From NCBI GenBank assembly GCA_016218825.1, contig JACRCV010000083.1, positions 1 through 52,777 on the forward strand: 52,777 bases of DNA. The letters are read 5' to 3'. The position numbers and the translations under genes are program-made. Every line of letters starts with the position of its first letter. Position 1 is the stretch's first letter. The stretch comes from Deltaproteobacteria bacterium. GTDB taxonomy: Bacteria > Myxococcota > XYA12-FULL-58-9. The notes beneath the pieces were generated by a model, which was given only the letters and a program-made list of their open reading frames with translations, was not told the origin of the DNA and ran no database searches. Below are positions 18,525 to 27,564 of the stretch, piece after piece.

Positions 18525-19901
18525 TCAAGGACCGCACTTGTTCTGGATCTCGTGCGCGCAGTATTCGTTTGGGTCGCAGTCGTTGTTGTAGACGCAGGCG
18601 CCGGCGCTCACGTGCGTCGTCGGGTCGCGACAGAGCATCACGTCGACCGCGGCGCAGACGCCGGAGAGGCAGTCGGCGCCACCGCTGCAGAGCCGGCCGG
18701 CGGTTAGCAGGCAGGTGCCGCCCGGAGCACAGCGGAGGCCGCCGGTGTCGGTCGCACAGTCGGGGTCGACGGTGCAGGCGTCGCCGACGCCGCCGACGCT
18801 CCGGCATTGGGCGTCGCGGCACTCGAGGTAACCTACCGAGAACAGCGAGTAGAGCAGACAATCCAAGCTGAGCCCGCAGGGCACGGAGCAGACGCCGGAT
18901 AGACAAGAGCCGGCGGTGCAATCCGGATCGCTGTCGCAGGCGGCGCCGAGAGCCTGCGCCACGCATTGGCCCCCGAGGCACCCTTGAGAGCACTGGTGGT
19001 CGACGGTGCATGGGTCGCCGACCTGACCGTAGCTGCAATACCGGTCGTGGCAGGTGAGCGGCGCGGCGCAGTCGTCGTTGTTGACGCAGGGATCGTGGGC
19101 GGCGCCGTCGGTGCACCGGCCACCGACACAGCCGCCGGCGGTGTCGCAGTCGGCGGCGCTGCGGCACAGCGGCAGCTCGCAGGTCGAGAGGCCGCCGCAG
19201 TTGCCGCTCGCGCAGTCGGCGTTGTCGACACAACGGTCGCCCCGTTCACCGGACACGCAGGTCGCGTCGGCGCAACGGCCCGAGGCGCACACCGCGTCTT
19301 CGCCGCAGTGGCCACCGACCGCGACGCCGCCCTTGATACACTGGTTGGACTGCTCGGCGCAGATCCAGATCTCGAGGGCGCCTTGGGGGTTGTGGCAGCC
19401 GACGTCCGGCGAGCAGGATTGGAAGGGCACGCTCTGACACACGCCGCTCGCCGCGCAGCCACCGCTCGCGCAGTGGCGGTTCTCGAGGCACGCCTCGCCC
19501 GCCTGCCGGGCGCCTTCCGGGTAGCAGGTCGCGACCGTGCGGCCGTCGAAGGCGGCGCAGAACAGGCCGGCGCCGCACGCGTCGATGCCGAGCTGCGGGC
19601 AGCAGAGCTCGCTCAACGTGCTCGTATGACAAGCCGCGGTGGTCGCGAGGACGCACCGCAGATCGTACGGGTCGCTCGGGTCCGCCCAGGTGTAGCCCGC
19701 CTCGCAGGTAGGGACGCCTTCCTGAAGGCGGCAATGCGCCGCGCCGCCACAGGTCTCTGCCGGATCGCCCTGGCCGCAGCCAACGAAGCCGCAGAGCACG
19801 AGGACAGCTCCCGAGTCGAACAAGAGCCGGCCGTTTGGCCGCAGGATGGTTCGAGTCATCGCGCAGCCATACAGCGTCGCGCGCCGGACCTGTGAGGACA
19901 T
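18525..19901 (-). CDS. Cys-rich secreted lipoprotein
   Basis: A 458-residue exported protein. Near the N-terminus a hydrophobic stretch (SGAVLVLCGFVGCGQG) ends in a lipobox Cys. The rest is a series of short disulphide-rich modules with repeated CxxxxxCxxGxC patterns such as CASGGCAASGVC, CASGNCGG and CVGGRC, typical of surface proteins in Myxococcota-like genomes. There is no enzymatic motif. The start is ambiguous: the ATG at 19901 has GGAG 7 bases upstream, whereas the ATG at 19859 would give a more usual signal-peptide length. It is a second Cys-rich lipoprotein in the neighbourhood, unrelated in detail to the 876-residue one. Confidence 0.75.
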   Translation of the reverse strand: MSSQVRRATLYGCAMTRTILRPNGRLLFDSGAVLVLCGFVGCGQGDPAETCGGAAHCRLQEGVPTCEAGYTWADPSDPYDLRCVLATTAACHTSTLSELCCPQLGIDACGAGLFCAAFDGRTVATCYPEGARQAGEACLENRHCASGGCAASGVCQSVPFQSCSPDVGCHNPQGALEIWICAEQSNQCIKGGVAVGGHCGEDAVCASGRCADATCVSGERGDRCVDNADCASGNCGGLSTCELPLCRSAADCDTAGGCVGGRCTDGAAHDPCVNNDDCAAPLTCHDRYCSYGQVGDPCTVDHQCSQGCLGGQCVAQALGAACDSDPDCTAGSCLSGVCSVPCGLSLDCLLYSLFSVGYLECRDAQCRSVGGVGDACTVDPDCATDTGGLRCAPGGTCLLTAGRLCSGGADCLSGVCAAVDVMLCRDPTTHVSAGACVYNNDCDPNEYCAHEIQNKCGP

Positions 19902-20044
19902 GTGTCCGCTCCGGCGACGACGACCAGCCACGACCTCGTCGGGCCCGACCCCGGCTTCGCCGGCAGCGCCACGCCGGTCGCTATGAAGAACATGAGGAAA
20001 CCACACCGAAAAGTGTCATATGGCACCTACGGGAGTTAGGGACG

Positions 20045-20401
20045 ATGCGGCGATTCGACTGTCAATCCTGCGGCGCCTGCTGCTGCAACACCGAGCGCAA
20101 CCGCAGCATCGGCAACCGCGCGTACATCGAGGTGACGCGCAGCGAGCGCCTGTACCGCCTGCATCGTGAGCAGCTCCGGGGACTGGGCTTCCGCGATGAG
20201 CGCGGGCTGTGGCACTTGCGGCTGGTCGGCGAGGAACAACGCTGCATCGCTCTCGACGGGCAGATCGGCGTGCGTGTCGCGTGCACGATCTATCCCCAAA
20301 GGCCCGGCGGCTGCAAAAAGGTCCAGCCTGGCGACGACGAGTGCATGGAGGCACGGCGGTCGAAGCGCGTTGGGCTCGCTGCCGGCCTGCGCAAACAGTG
20401 A
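20045..20401 (+). CDS. YkgJ-family cysteine cluster protein
   Basis: A 118-residue protein with the N-terminal motif CQSCGACCC (residues 6-14) followed by CIALDGQIGV, RVACTIYPQRPGGCKKV and a terminal Cys in DDECMEA. The spacing of these cysteines matches YkgJ/CxxCxxCC proteins, thought to bind zinc or an Fe-S cluster. The biochemical role is unknown. The ATG at 20045 places the cluster at the N-terminus as in the family. Confidence 0.85.
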   Translation: MRRFDCQSCGACCCNTERNRSIGNRAYIEVTRSERLYRLHREQLRGLGFRDERGLWHLRLVGEEQRCIALDGQIGVRVACTIYPQRPGGCKKVQPGDDECMEARRSKRVGLAAGLRKQ

Positions 20402-20435
20402 GCCCCCAATGCGCCTTGACAGGGTCAGATCGTAG

Positions 20436-20451
20436 TCGAATAATTATTCGA
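20436..20451. promoter_or_regulatory. Perfect 16-bp palindrome just upstream of a DUF4143 ATPase gene
   Basis: TCGAATAATTATTCGA is a perfect palindrome ending 2 bases before the ATG at 20454. There is no ribosome binding site, so the transcript may be leaderless and the palindrome an operator. Comparable AT-rich palindromes lie at the starts of the two other DUF4143 ATPase genes in the window. Confidence 0.6.
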
Positions 20452-20453
20452 GT

Positions 20454-21788
20454 ATGATTCAACAACCATCGAGACTCGACTACCCCTCCTGCGTCGCGGC
20501 GCTGCGACGACGACTCGAGGAACCGGCCCCAGGGCGGATCCAGCTCGTCACCGGTCCCCGTCAGGTCGGCAAGACTTACCTCCTCCTCGAGCTGCAAGAG
20601 GAGCTCGGCACGCGCGCTATCTACCTCGCGGCAGATGGCCCCGAGGCTTCGCTCCCCGGGGCCTGGGAGCGGCTGTGGTCTGCGGCAGAGGAGCTGGCGG
20701 CCAAGGACTCTCCGGCGGTCGTCCTCCTCGACGAGGCGCACCTCTTCTCCGACTGGGCCGCACGGCTCAAAGGCGAATGGGACCGGCTGCGAAGGAAGAA
20801 GATCGCCGTGCACGTCGTCGCCACCGGCTCTTCGGCGCTGCGCCTCCAGCACGGCTCGAAGGAGAGCCTGGCCGGTCGGTTCGAGCGGCTCACCCTCACG
20901 CACTGGTCGGCCCACGCACTCGCGGCGACGTTCAAACTCACCGACACCGTCGCCGCCGACGCGCTCGTGAGCACCGGCTCCTACCCTGGAGCCTTTGCCC
21001 TACGGCAGGACCAACCCCGATGGTCGGCTTACGTGCGTGACGCCATCATCGAGCCGGCGATCGGTCGCGACATCGTGGCGCTCGCGAATGTCCGCCGCCC
21101 TGCCCTGTTGCGCCAGGTCTTCGGCGTCTGCGTGTCGTCTCCGGCTCAGGTCGTGTCCCTGCAGAAGATCCAGGGTCAGCTCCAGGACGCTGGTGCGCTC
21201 GAGACCGTCGCGCACTACCTGGCGCTGCTCGAGGACGCCTACCTCGTGGCGGCTCTACCCAAACACGCAAGCACGCCAACGCGTCGGCGCGCCGCACCTC
21301 CCAAGCTCGTGGTGCTGAACAACGCCCTTCTCGCCGCGGCCGACCCGCGCGGTGTCCCCGCTCGTTTTGGCGCCTGGGTCGAGAACGCCTGTCTGGCGCA
21401 CGCCGTGAATGCCGGCGAGGTGGTGACCTACTGGCGCGAGGAGCCGTTCGAGGTCGACATGGTGCTCGACGGGACCTGGGGGAAGTGGGCGGTCGAGGTG
21501 AAGACCGGGCAGTTCGGAGCCAGCGACTTGACCGGTCTGATGGAGCTCACGCGTCGGTCACCCGCGTATCGGCCGCTCGTCCTGTGCGATGAGGATCGGC
21601 GAGCGGTTGCTGAGCGACTCGGGCTGGGGGCGATGAGTTGGCGGCAGTTCCTGGTTGAGGGGCTGGCCGGCGGCTGCAATGACGCAGCTACCAGCCGACG
21701 GCATCCAGCTCCCGCCACGACACGACTCGCACGTCGGAGCGACGCTGGCCCTTGGCGCCGCCGTAGACGACGCGGCACTCCGGCGTAG
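20454..21788 (+). CDS. AAA-type ATPase with DUF4143 nuclease-like C-terminus
   Basis: A 444-residue protein of the ATPase/DUF4143 family. Walker A is GPRQVGKTY (about 34-42), Walker B AVVLLDEAHLF, sensor-1 VVATGSSALRL. The C-terminal domain holds a PD-(D/E)xK-like pattern, VDMVLDG followed by AVEVKTG. Family members are widespread in archaea and bacteria and often occur in accessory regions, with no established reaction. The last 45 residues are an Arg/Ala-rich tail that overlaps the 3' end of the convergent DUF4143 gene by 101 bases and is probably read-through rather than conserved protein. Confidence 0.85.
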   Translation: MIQQPSRLDYPSCVAALRRRLEEPAPGRIQLVTGPRQVGKTYLLLELQEELGTRAIYLAADGPEASLPGAWERLWSAAEELAAKDSPAVVLLDEAHLFSDWAARLKGEWDRLRRKKIAVHVVATGSSALRLQHGSKESLAGRFERLTLTHWSAHALAATFKLTDTVAADALVSTGSYPGAFALRQDQPRWSAYVRDAIIEPAIGRDIVALANVRRPALLRQVFGVCVSSPAQVVSLQKIQGQLQDAGALETVAHYLALLEDAYLVAALPKHASTPTRRRAAPPKLVVLNNALLAAADPRGVPARFGAWVENACLAHAVNAGEVVTYWREEPFEVDMVLDGTWGKWAVEVKTGQFGASDLTGLMELTRRSPAYRPLVLCDEDRRAVAERLGLGAMSWRQFLVEGLAGGCNDAATSRRHPAPATTRLARRSDAGPWRRRRRRGTPA

Positions 21789-22863
21789 CGCGGCCACCCT
21801 TCGCCTCGAACATGCTGCTCACGCGCCGGAGCGGGGCGAAGAAGTCGTCGGCGACGGTCTCGCCGGACTTCACCTCGGCGAGCACGACGGCCGAGGGAGA
21901 CTCGACGACCAGGTCGACCTCCAGGCCCTTGTGATCCCGGAAGTAGAACAGGTCGGGCGCGAGCCCGTGGTTGACGCGCGCCTTGTAGGCCTCGGCGACC
22001 ACGAAGCTCTCGAACAACGCACCCCGGAGTGGATGATGCACCAGGTCCGAGGGCTGTCGCAGGCCGAGGAGGTGACAGGCGAGTCCTGAGTCGAAGAAGT
22101 GGAGCTTGGGGGCCTTGGTGAGCTGCTTCTTCAGGTTCCGATGCCAGGGCGGCAGGCGAAACAGGATGTAGCTCGCCTCGAGCACCGATAGCCACGCGCG
22201 CGCCGTGTTGTGGGAGACGCCGCAGTCGCCTCCGAGCGCCGACAGGTTCAGGACCTGTCCGGTGTGACCGGCGCACAGCCGCAGGAACGTCGTGAACGCC
22301 TGCAGATCCCCAACGTTGAGCACCTGCCGCACGTCCCGTTGCACGTAGGTCGTCAGGTAGTCGGCGAGCCATCGGTCAGCGGGCACGTGCCGGTCGTGGA
22401 TCCGCGGGTAGCCCCCCGCCCAGACGGTCGCCCACAGCTCGTCGGGGTGTTTGGGAAAGCGCCGGAGCTCCTTGAGGCTCGCAGGCAGGAGCGTCAGCAC
22501 GGCGGTCCGTCCCGCCAACGACTGGGCGACGGCCGCAGTGAACGCCAGGTGCTGCGACCCGGTCAGCACGAATCGACCGGGCGCGGGATTGTCGTCGACC
22601 TCGCCCTGCAGGTAGCTGAGGAGGCCCGGCGCGTGTTGGATCTCGTCCAGGATGGCGCCGGCGCGATGCTCGGCCAAAAAGCCCTTAGGATCCTGTGTCG
22701 CGTATTCACGCACGTCGAGCGCCTCGAGTGTCACGTATTCCTTCTTCGGGAAGGCTGCTCGGCACAGTGTGGTCTTGCCCGACTGCCGTGGGCCGGTCAG
22801 GGTGACGACCGGGTACTTCCTGGCCGACGCCTTGAGGACTGCACGGAGATCCCGCTCGATCAT
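21688..22863 (-). CDS. AAA-type ATPase with DUF4143 nuclease-like C-terminus
   Basis: A 391-residue member of the same family as its convergent neighbour, clearly divergent from it. Walker A is GPRQSGKTT (about 24-32), Walker B AGAILDEIQHA, sensor-1 FVLTGSQHL. The middle domain has the DYLTTYVQRDVRQVLNVGD segment common to DUF4143 proteins. The C-terminal domain has LEVDLVVES followed by LAEVKSGE, the D...ExK nuclease-like pattern. The ATG at 22863 lies about 25 bases from a palindrome. Having two paralogues tail-to-tail suggests separate acquisitions, not a tandem duplication. Confidence 0.87.
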   Translation of the reverse strand: MIERDLRAVLKASARKYPVVTLTGPRQSGKTTLCRAAFPKKEYVTLEALDVREYATQDPKGFLAEHRAGAILDEIQHAPGLLSYLQGEVDDNPAPGRFVLTGSQHLAFTAAVAQSLAGRTAVLTLLPASLKELRRFPKHPDELWATVWAGGYPRIHDRHVPADRWLADYLTTYVQRDVRQVLNVGDLQAFTTFLRLCAGHTGQVLNLSALGGDCGVSHNTARAWLSVLEASYILFRLPPWHRNLKKQLTKAPKLHFFDSGLACHLLGLRQPSDLVHHPLRGALFESFVVAEAYKARVNHGLAPDLFYFRDHKGLEVDLVVESPSAVVLAEVKSGETVADDFFAPLRRVSSMFEAKGGRATPECRVVYGGAKGQRRSDVRVVSWRELDAVGW

Positions 22864-22884
22864 GGCCGCTCCGCCGTTGGCATA

Positions 22885-22908
22885 GTTTGTAAGTCTAACT
22901 TACCAAAC
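22885..22908. promoter_or_regulatory. AT-rich inverted repeat upstream of the DUF4143 ATPase gene at 22863
   Basis: GTTTGTAAGT-CTA-ACTTACCAAAC is an inverted repeat whose 15-base core GTAAGTCTAACTTAC (22889-22903) is perfect outside the 3-base centre; the right arm has one extra C. It lies 22 to 45 bases before the start codon, where a repressor site would be expected. Confidence 0.6.
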
Positions 22909-23051
22909 CTGCCACCGCCCGTCCACCGCCGGGCTGAGCCTTCATGGAGCGCGAGCCGGCCTGGGCTCGCCATTCTAGAACCCTCGGCACGAGCTCGAGC
23001 GCTGCATCGAGCTCCGCGCCGAGCCTCGAGAGATCCGCCAGGTAGGGGTCC

Positions 23052-24404
23052 TCAGTGCAGTACCGCATCGAGAATGCGGTCCGCGTCATCCCACCCGGTC
23101 TCGTCTTGGACTTCCCGACAGCGCCGAAGAATGTCGCCAACGGCCGGGCCGGGGGCGATGCCGCGGGCGAGCACGTGACGGCCAAGCACAACGTCGACAG
23201 GTGCCACGTGTGACACGTCGAGAGCGCGCGCTCGTTCGAGAAAGGCGTCGCCCTCGGGGTAGAGGCCGGCCACCGCCTCTGGCGTCGTTCGACCGAGATG
23301 GTCGGCGCGCGCGACGCGTTCCAAGAGCAGCATCGTCGCTCCAGCCGCCTCGAGCTTGCGAGCGAGCCGACGGAACGCCTTGTCCGAAGCGTTCTGGTCG
23401 ATGAGCATGGTCGGCGCCAGGTGATGCTCGACCAGGACCGCGGCGGCAGCCGTCAGCTCGTTCGACGCCTTGAGGCGCTCCAAGAACGCCTGGGTGAGTC
23501 GCGCACCTTCGGGCTCGTGGTTGAGAGACCGGATGTGATCGGCGTCGATGCTCGTCGTCGTCGCCTTCCCGAGATCATGGCACAGCGCCGCCAGCATCAA
23601 GGTGAGGTCGTCGGGTCCTCCGTCTTCGAGCTTCGCCGCTCGGTCCACGACCATGAGCGTGTGTGTCCAGACGTCGCCTTCCGGGTGCCAGACGGGGTCT
23701 TGGCGCAAGCCCACAAGGCATTCGAGCTCCGGGAAGTAGCGCAAGAGCCGTGTTTCTCGCAGGAGCTCCAGGCCGATCGACGGCTTGTTGGACTTCAGCA
23801 GCAGCTTCTCGAGCTCGCCAAAGATGCGCTCGGCCGACAGCTCGCTGAGATCCAATGCAGCACACAGGGCCTTCAACTCTGGGTCCGGCCGCATCTCGAA
23901 GCGGGCCGCGAACTGCGCAACCCTCAATCCCCGCAGCGGGTCGTCGCCGAAATATCGGGGGTCGGTGGCCCTCAGGACCTTCGCCTCCAGGTCCTTGCGA
24001 CCACCGTGGGGATCGAGGAGCTCACCGGTCAGGGGATCGAGCGCCATGCTGTTGATCGTGAGGTCCCGACGTCGTGAGGCGTTGGCGTAGTCGAGCAAAG
24101 GATCGACGCTGACCTCGAAGCCCTTGTGGCCGGTGCCTGTCTTGAAGTCGAGGCGTGGAAGAGCGAAGTCGACCCCGAGACCTTTGACCTGGAGTACGCC
24201 GAAAGACCGACCGATCGTGATGACTTCGCCGTGACGCGCGAGAATTCGCTCCAGCTCGTCGACGGTGACCCCGTAGATTTCGAAATCGAGGTCCTTGTTG
24301 TCGCCTCCGAGGAGCTGGTCGCGCACGTAGCCGCCAACGAGTAGAGCTCGACCACCGCGAGCGCGAATGTCGCGGGCGATGGCGAGTACGCTCTCCGGTA
24401 TCAT
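23052..24404 (-). CDS. CCA-adding / poly(A) polymerase family nucleotidyltransferase with HD domain
   Basis: A 450-residue class II nucleotidyltransferase, which adds CCA to tRNA 3' ends or tails RNA. The head has LLVGGYVRDQLLG (GG..RD motif) and the metal Asp pair in NKDLDFEIYG; the RRRDLTINSMALD motif follows at about 130; and RNA- and nucleotide-binding helices contain DDPLRGLRVAQFAARF. A C-terminal HD domain has LAALCHDLGKA. Presence of the HD domain fits bacterial CCA-adding or cca-type enzymes; which activity it has cannot be told from sequence alone. I start at the ATG at 24404 because the conserved fold begins there. Confidence 0.9.
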   Translation of the reverse strand: MIPESVLAIARDIRARGGRALLVGGYVRDQLLGGDNKDLDFEIYGVTVDELERILARHGEVITIGRSFGVLQVKGLGVDFALPRLDFKTGTGHKGFEVSVDPLLDYANASRRRDLTINSMALDPLTGELLDPHGGRKDLEAKVLRATDPRYFGDDPLRGLRVAQFAARFEMRPDPELKALCAALDLSELSAERIFGELEKLLLKSNKPSIGLELLRETRLLRYFPELECLVGLRQDPVWHPEGDVWTHTLMVVDRAAKLEDGGPDDLTLMLAALCHDLGKATTTSIDADHIRSLNHEPEGARLTQAFLERLKASNELTAAAAVLVEHHLAPTMLIDQNASDKAFRRLARKLEAAGATMLLLERVARADHLGRTTPEAVAGLYPEGDAFLERARALDVSHVAPVDVVLGRHVLARGIAPGPAVGDILRRCREVQDETGWDDADRILDAVLH

Positions 24405-24435
24405 GGCGACCCTATAGCTTCGCCTGCTCTCGCTG

Positions 24436-26013
24436 TCAGCCTTCGCGCCTACTCCCCATGGGCAGCACGAGCCTCTGCAGAGCGCCGATCGCCTCGACGA
24501 AATCCTCGTCGTGGCTCGCGACCACGAGGCCACCCGGCCACGCACGGAGCGCCGCTCCCAGGGCAGCCCGTCCGGCGAAATCCAGTGCGAAGCTCGGCTC
24601 GTCGAGAACGAGAACCTCGACTGCCGGCTGGCGACGGCACAGGCAAATCAACGCGGCGCGGACGCGCTCCCCGGGGCTCAGCGACGCCATCGGCCTCTCG
24701 GCAAGGGCGAGTGGGAAGTGATGCGCTACGATCACCGCCGCCGTCTCCTCGGCGGAGCCGCCCGCCGACATCCGTAGCAGGTGCTCGAGGAGGCTCTCGT
24801 CGAGCATCCAATCCGTGCCGCCCTGCGCGATGGAGCCAATGCTGGCACGGTCTCGTCGAGCAGAGCCTCCGGTCACGGCATGCTCACCGAGCATGACGCG
24901 TAAGAGCGTGGTCTTGCCGGCACCATTCGGCCCGACGACTGCCAGGCGTTCGCGGCCCAGATGCAGTGTGACGCTCGAGAAGAGGACACGCCCACCGATC
25001 TTCACGGCGACCTCGTCCAGGGCGATGAGGGGGGACGGTCCAGGCTCGGGCAAGAACGGCATGAGCAGCTCGAGGGGCAGGTCTACGGCGAGCGCCCGAC
25101 GAGCGGCCTTGGCCCAAGTGCGCACCCCGCTGATGCGCGCCTCGCGGATCCCGTTGATGCGTCCCTGCTTCTCCTGCGCGTAGCTGCGCTTCTGGTTGAG
25201 ACGCACGCGCGGCGTGGCCCGGCCCAGCTCCCGCACGCGGCCGAGATGCTTCTTGCGCTCGCGCCGCAGCCGGAACTTGTCACTGTGCTTCTCGCGCTCC
25301 AACAGAACGTTCAGGCGCTTCACGTACCGGCTTTGGCTCAACCGCTCCTCTCTCTCGAGCACAAGGTCGAGCTCGGTGAGGCTCCCCGCATAGTGCCGAC
25401 ACCCCGATTCGGCGACGACCACGAAGTCGTGGAACTGGGCCAGGAGGGCTCGATCGTGCGACGCCACGACGAGCCCTTGCTGCCAACGGCCAAGCCAATC
25501 GATGAGCCAAGTGCGACCGGCCTGGTCGAGGCTCTCGGTCGGCTCGTCCAGCAGGAGTAGCTTGGGCCGCGCGACCTTGGCGGCAACGAGGCATAGCTTG
25601 CGGATCTCGCCCCCACTCAACCCCGACACCCGCTGGAGCTCAGTCACATCCGGAAGGCCGGCAGCGCGAAGCTCGGCGGCAAGAACCTCGGCCGCAGTCC
25701 GAGTCCGCTGAGCGCTGGCGAGCAAGGTCGCAAGCCAGCGCTGTGGCCCGTCCTGATGGAGCTGTTGGGGAACGAGCACCGACTCGACTGTGAGCCGGAC
25801 ATGTCCTCGCGTCGGCGCCGCGGCCCCGGACAGAACGGCGAGAAGCGATGACTTCCCCACACCGTTGTGCCCGATGAGAGCCACCCGTTCCCTCCCCAGA
25901 GTCATCCGCAGGCCCCGGAACAGCGGCCTCCCGGTCGGCGAGTCGATATCCAAACCAACAGCCTCGAGTAGCGCCGAGGCCGGGGCCCCGGTATCACGTA
26001 TCGTGCTGCTCAT
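24436..26013 (-). CDS. ABC-F family ATPase (ribosome-protection type)
   Basis: A soluble protein of 525 residues with two ABC cassettes and no membrane domain. Cassette 1 has GHNGVGKSS and signature LSGGEIRK followed by LLLLDEPTESLD; cassette 2 has GPNGAGKTT, a modified signature LSPGERVR and LVLDEPSFALD. The interdomain linker is long, basic and helical (about 230-310), as in antibiotic-resistance ABC-F proteins that enter the ribosomal E site to release drugs or stalled nascent chains. The ATG overlaps the hflX stop (ATGA), so translation is coupled to a GTPase that splits or rescues stalled ribosomes. The drug or cause of stalling is unknown. Confidence 0.87.
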   Translation of the reverse strand: MSSTIRDTGAPASALLEAVGLDIDSPTGRPLFRGLRMTLGRERVALIGHNGVGKSSLLAVLSGAAAPTRGHVRLTVESVLVPQQLHQDGPQRWLATLLASAQRTRTAAEVLAAELRAAGLPDVTELQRVSGLSGGEIRKLCLVAAKVARPKLLLLDEPTESLDQAGRTWLIDWLGRWQQGLVVASHDRALLAQFHDFVVVAESGCRHYAGSLTELDLVLEREERLSQSRYVKRLNVLLEREKHSDKFRLRRERKKHLGRVRELGRATPRVRLNQKRSYAQEKQGRINGIREARISGVRTWAKAARRALAVDLPLELLMPFLPEPGPSPLIALDEVAVKIGGRVLFSSVTLHLGRERLAVVGPNGAGKTTLLRVMLGEHAVTGGSARRDRASIGSIAQGGTDWMLDESLLEHLLRMSAGGSAEETAAVIVAHHFPLALAERPMASLSPGERVRAALICLCRRQPAVEVLVLDEPSFALDFAGRAALGAALRAWPGGLVVASHDEDFVEAIGALQRLVLPMGSRREG

Positions 26014-27380
26014 TGCTCCGCCTCCGCGAGGGCCTTCTCGAGCTGAGTCAGGACCATGGCGTCGGCGTCCAGATCGAAGCGGACCCCCGTCGCCTCGGGC
26101 TCGGCCGCGATCACGCGGCACTTCGAGTAGACCAACGACATCGCCCGGGTCGCCGCGTACGGCACGAGCAGACGCACGTGGCGACCACCCCTCACTGCCC
26201 TGATGAGCGCGTCTCGCAGTCGCGTCACCGCCTCAGCGTCGTGACCGCACAGCGTTGCATGCTCGTGACCCTGGGCTGCCTCGTTGAGCGTGTCCTCGGC
26301 AGCCGGCGTGCCGAGTCGGTCCGCCTTGTTGAATACGTAGAAACGGGGAATGGCATCCGCCTTCAGCCGCGACAGAAGCTCGTGCGTCGTCGCGAGGTGC
26401 ATCCGCCACTCGACGTCGGAGACGTCGACGACCACCGCCAGGAGTGAGGCCTCGCGCGCTTCGGCAAACGTCGACTCGAAGCTCGCGAGCAGCCGCGCCG
26501 GCAGCCTGCGGATGAAGCCGACGGTGTCGCTCAGGAGGACATCACCGCCATGACGGGTCAGAGACCGTGACGTCGTGTCGAGCGTCTCGAACGGCATGTC
26601 GCGCGCGGACAGCGCCGCACCGGTGAGGCCATTCATCAGGGTGGTCTTGCCGGCGTTGGTGTAACCGACGAGGGCAATGCGACGGCAATTGGAGCGGCTG
26701 TTCCTTTGCGTTTCGGCGGCGCGCAGCTCCTTGCCGAAGGCATGGCGCAGCGCTTCGAGGCGCGCGTCGAGTTGTCGCGCCAGAAGCTCCGAGGCTGTTT
26801 CGCCTGGGCCACGGCTGTTCACGGCGCCGCCTGTTTGTTGGTCCATGACGAGGCCCACGCCCCGGATCCGCGGCCGCAGATACTCGAGCTGGGCAATCTC
26901 GACCTGGATCCGCGCCTTGGGGGTGCGGGCGTGGCGGAGGAAGACGTTGAGGATGACCCCTTCCCGGTCGCGTACCGACAGACCCGTCGCCTCTTCGATG
27001 TTGCGCGCCTGGGAGGCACTCAGCTCGGCGTCGACGACCAGCACGCGCGCGCCTTTCGCGGTCGCGCGCGCGCCGATCGCCTCGCATGTCCCGCGACCGA
27101 TGAGGGTGCGGGGGTCGAGCCGCCTGAGCTCGCGTGTCTCGCAACCCACGACCACGTTCCCGAGGGCGTGGGTGAGAGCCAGGATCTCGGAGAGCTGCGC
27201 CTCTCTCTCGTAGCTCTCGCGCCACTGGCCGACGCTGACGACGTAGCAGGCCGTCTCTTGTCGGGGTTCGCTGGCGCGGTCGCTGCGGTCGCGCCAGTGG
27301 GCCACGATCTCCTCCCAGCGACCGTCGTCGCCGAGTGGGACTTCGCGATGTTCTTCAACAGGGTCGGAGTTGATCTTCAT
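26010..27380 (-). CDS. hflX: GTPase HflX
   Basis: A 456-residue Obg/HflX-class GTPase. The N-terminal HflX domain carries LIGRGTCEAIGARA, MDQQTGG and RGPGETASELL motifs. The G domain has G1 GYTNAGKTT, G2-like TLDTTSRS, G3 DTVGFI and G4 NKAD. HflX binds the 50S subunit, splits ribosomes stalled by heat or antibiotics, and in several bacteria contributes to macrolide/lincosamide resistance. The gene is first in an operon with the ABC-F gene, which overlaps its stop by 4 bases. About 160 bases of leader with a short open frame and several hairpins precede it, suggesting regulated expression. Confidence 0.93.
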   Translation of the reverse strand: MKINSDPVEEHREVPLGDDGRWEEIVAHWRDRSDRASEPRQETACYVVSVGQWRESYEREAQLSEILALTHALGNVVVGCETRELRRLDPRTLIGRGTCEAIGARATAKGARVLVVDAELSASQARNIEEATGLSVRDREGVILNVFLRHARTPKARIQVEIAQLEYLRPRIRGVGLVMDQQTGGAVNSRGPGETASELLARQLDARLEALRHAFGKELRAAETQRNSRSNCRRIALVGYTNAGKTTLMNGLTGAALSARDMPFETLDTTSRSLTRHGGDVLLSDTVGFIRRLPARLLASFESTFAEAREASLLAVVVDVSDVEWRMHLATTHELLSRLKADAIPRFYVFNKADRLGTPAAEDTLNEAAQGHEHATLCGHDAEAVTRLRDALIRAVRGGRHVRLLVPYAATRAMSLVYSKCRVIAAEPEATGVRFDLDADAMVLTQLEKALAEAEQ

Positions 27381-27540
27381 GGCAGCACCTGTCCGAGCCG
27401 CGGCGGTGGCATCGCATCGACGCCACCAGTGCGGTCGGAGTCAGCTCGGCGCCAGGACGCATCGCGACCTGAGAGGCGTGCGGCGCTCCGGCGAGCCTAC
27501 GTGTTCGAGTCAGAACGAGAAGAGTTGACTCGCGACCGGG

Positions 27541-27564
27541 CTACTTGAAGGTGAACAGGATCAT
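27541..27564 (-). CDS. Putative seven-residue leader peptide of the hflX operon
   Basis: A short frame, ATG-ATC-CTG-TTC-ACC-TTC-AAG-TAG, encodes MILFTFK. A weak purine-rich binding site (GAGGGTGGGTG) lies in front of it. It ends 160 bases before hflX and lies just downstream of a good sigma-70-type promoter. Upstream of its start the RNA can pair CACC with GGTG around CCGAGG, and downstream an exact CGAGTC/GACTCG stem is possible. Short hydrophobic leaders in front of resistance genes commonly act as drug-sensing stalling peptides; that role here is inference. Confidence 0.45.
   Translation of the reverse strand: MILFTFK

Noticed and set aside
22895-23068. 57-codon minus-strand frame after the CCA-adding enzyme gene, overlapping its end by 17 bases
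   Set aside because: Start within the upstream gene and reasonable composition (DPYLADLSRLGAELDAALE), but no binding site, no family and it runs into the DUF4143 palindrome; too weak to list as a gene.
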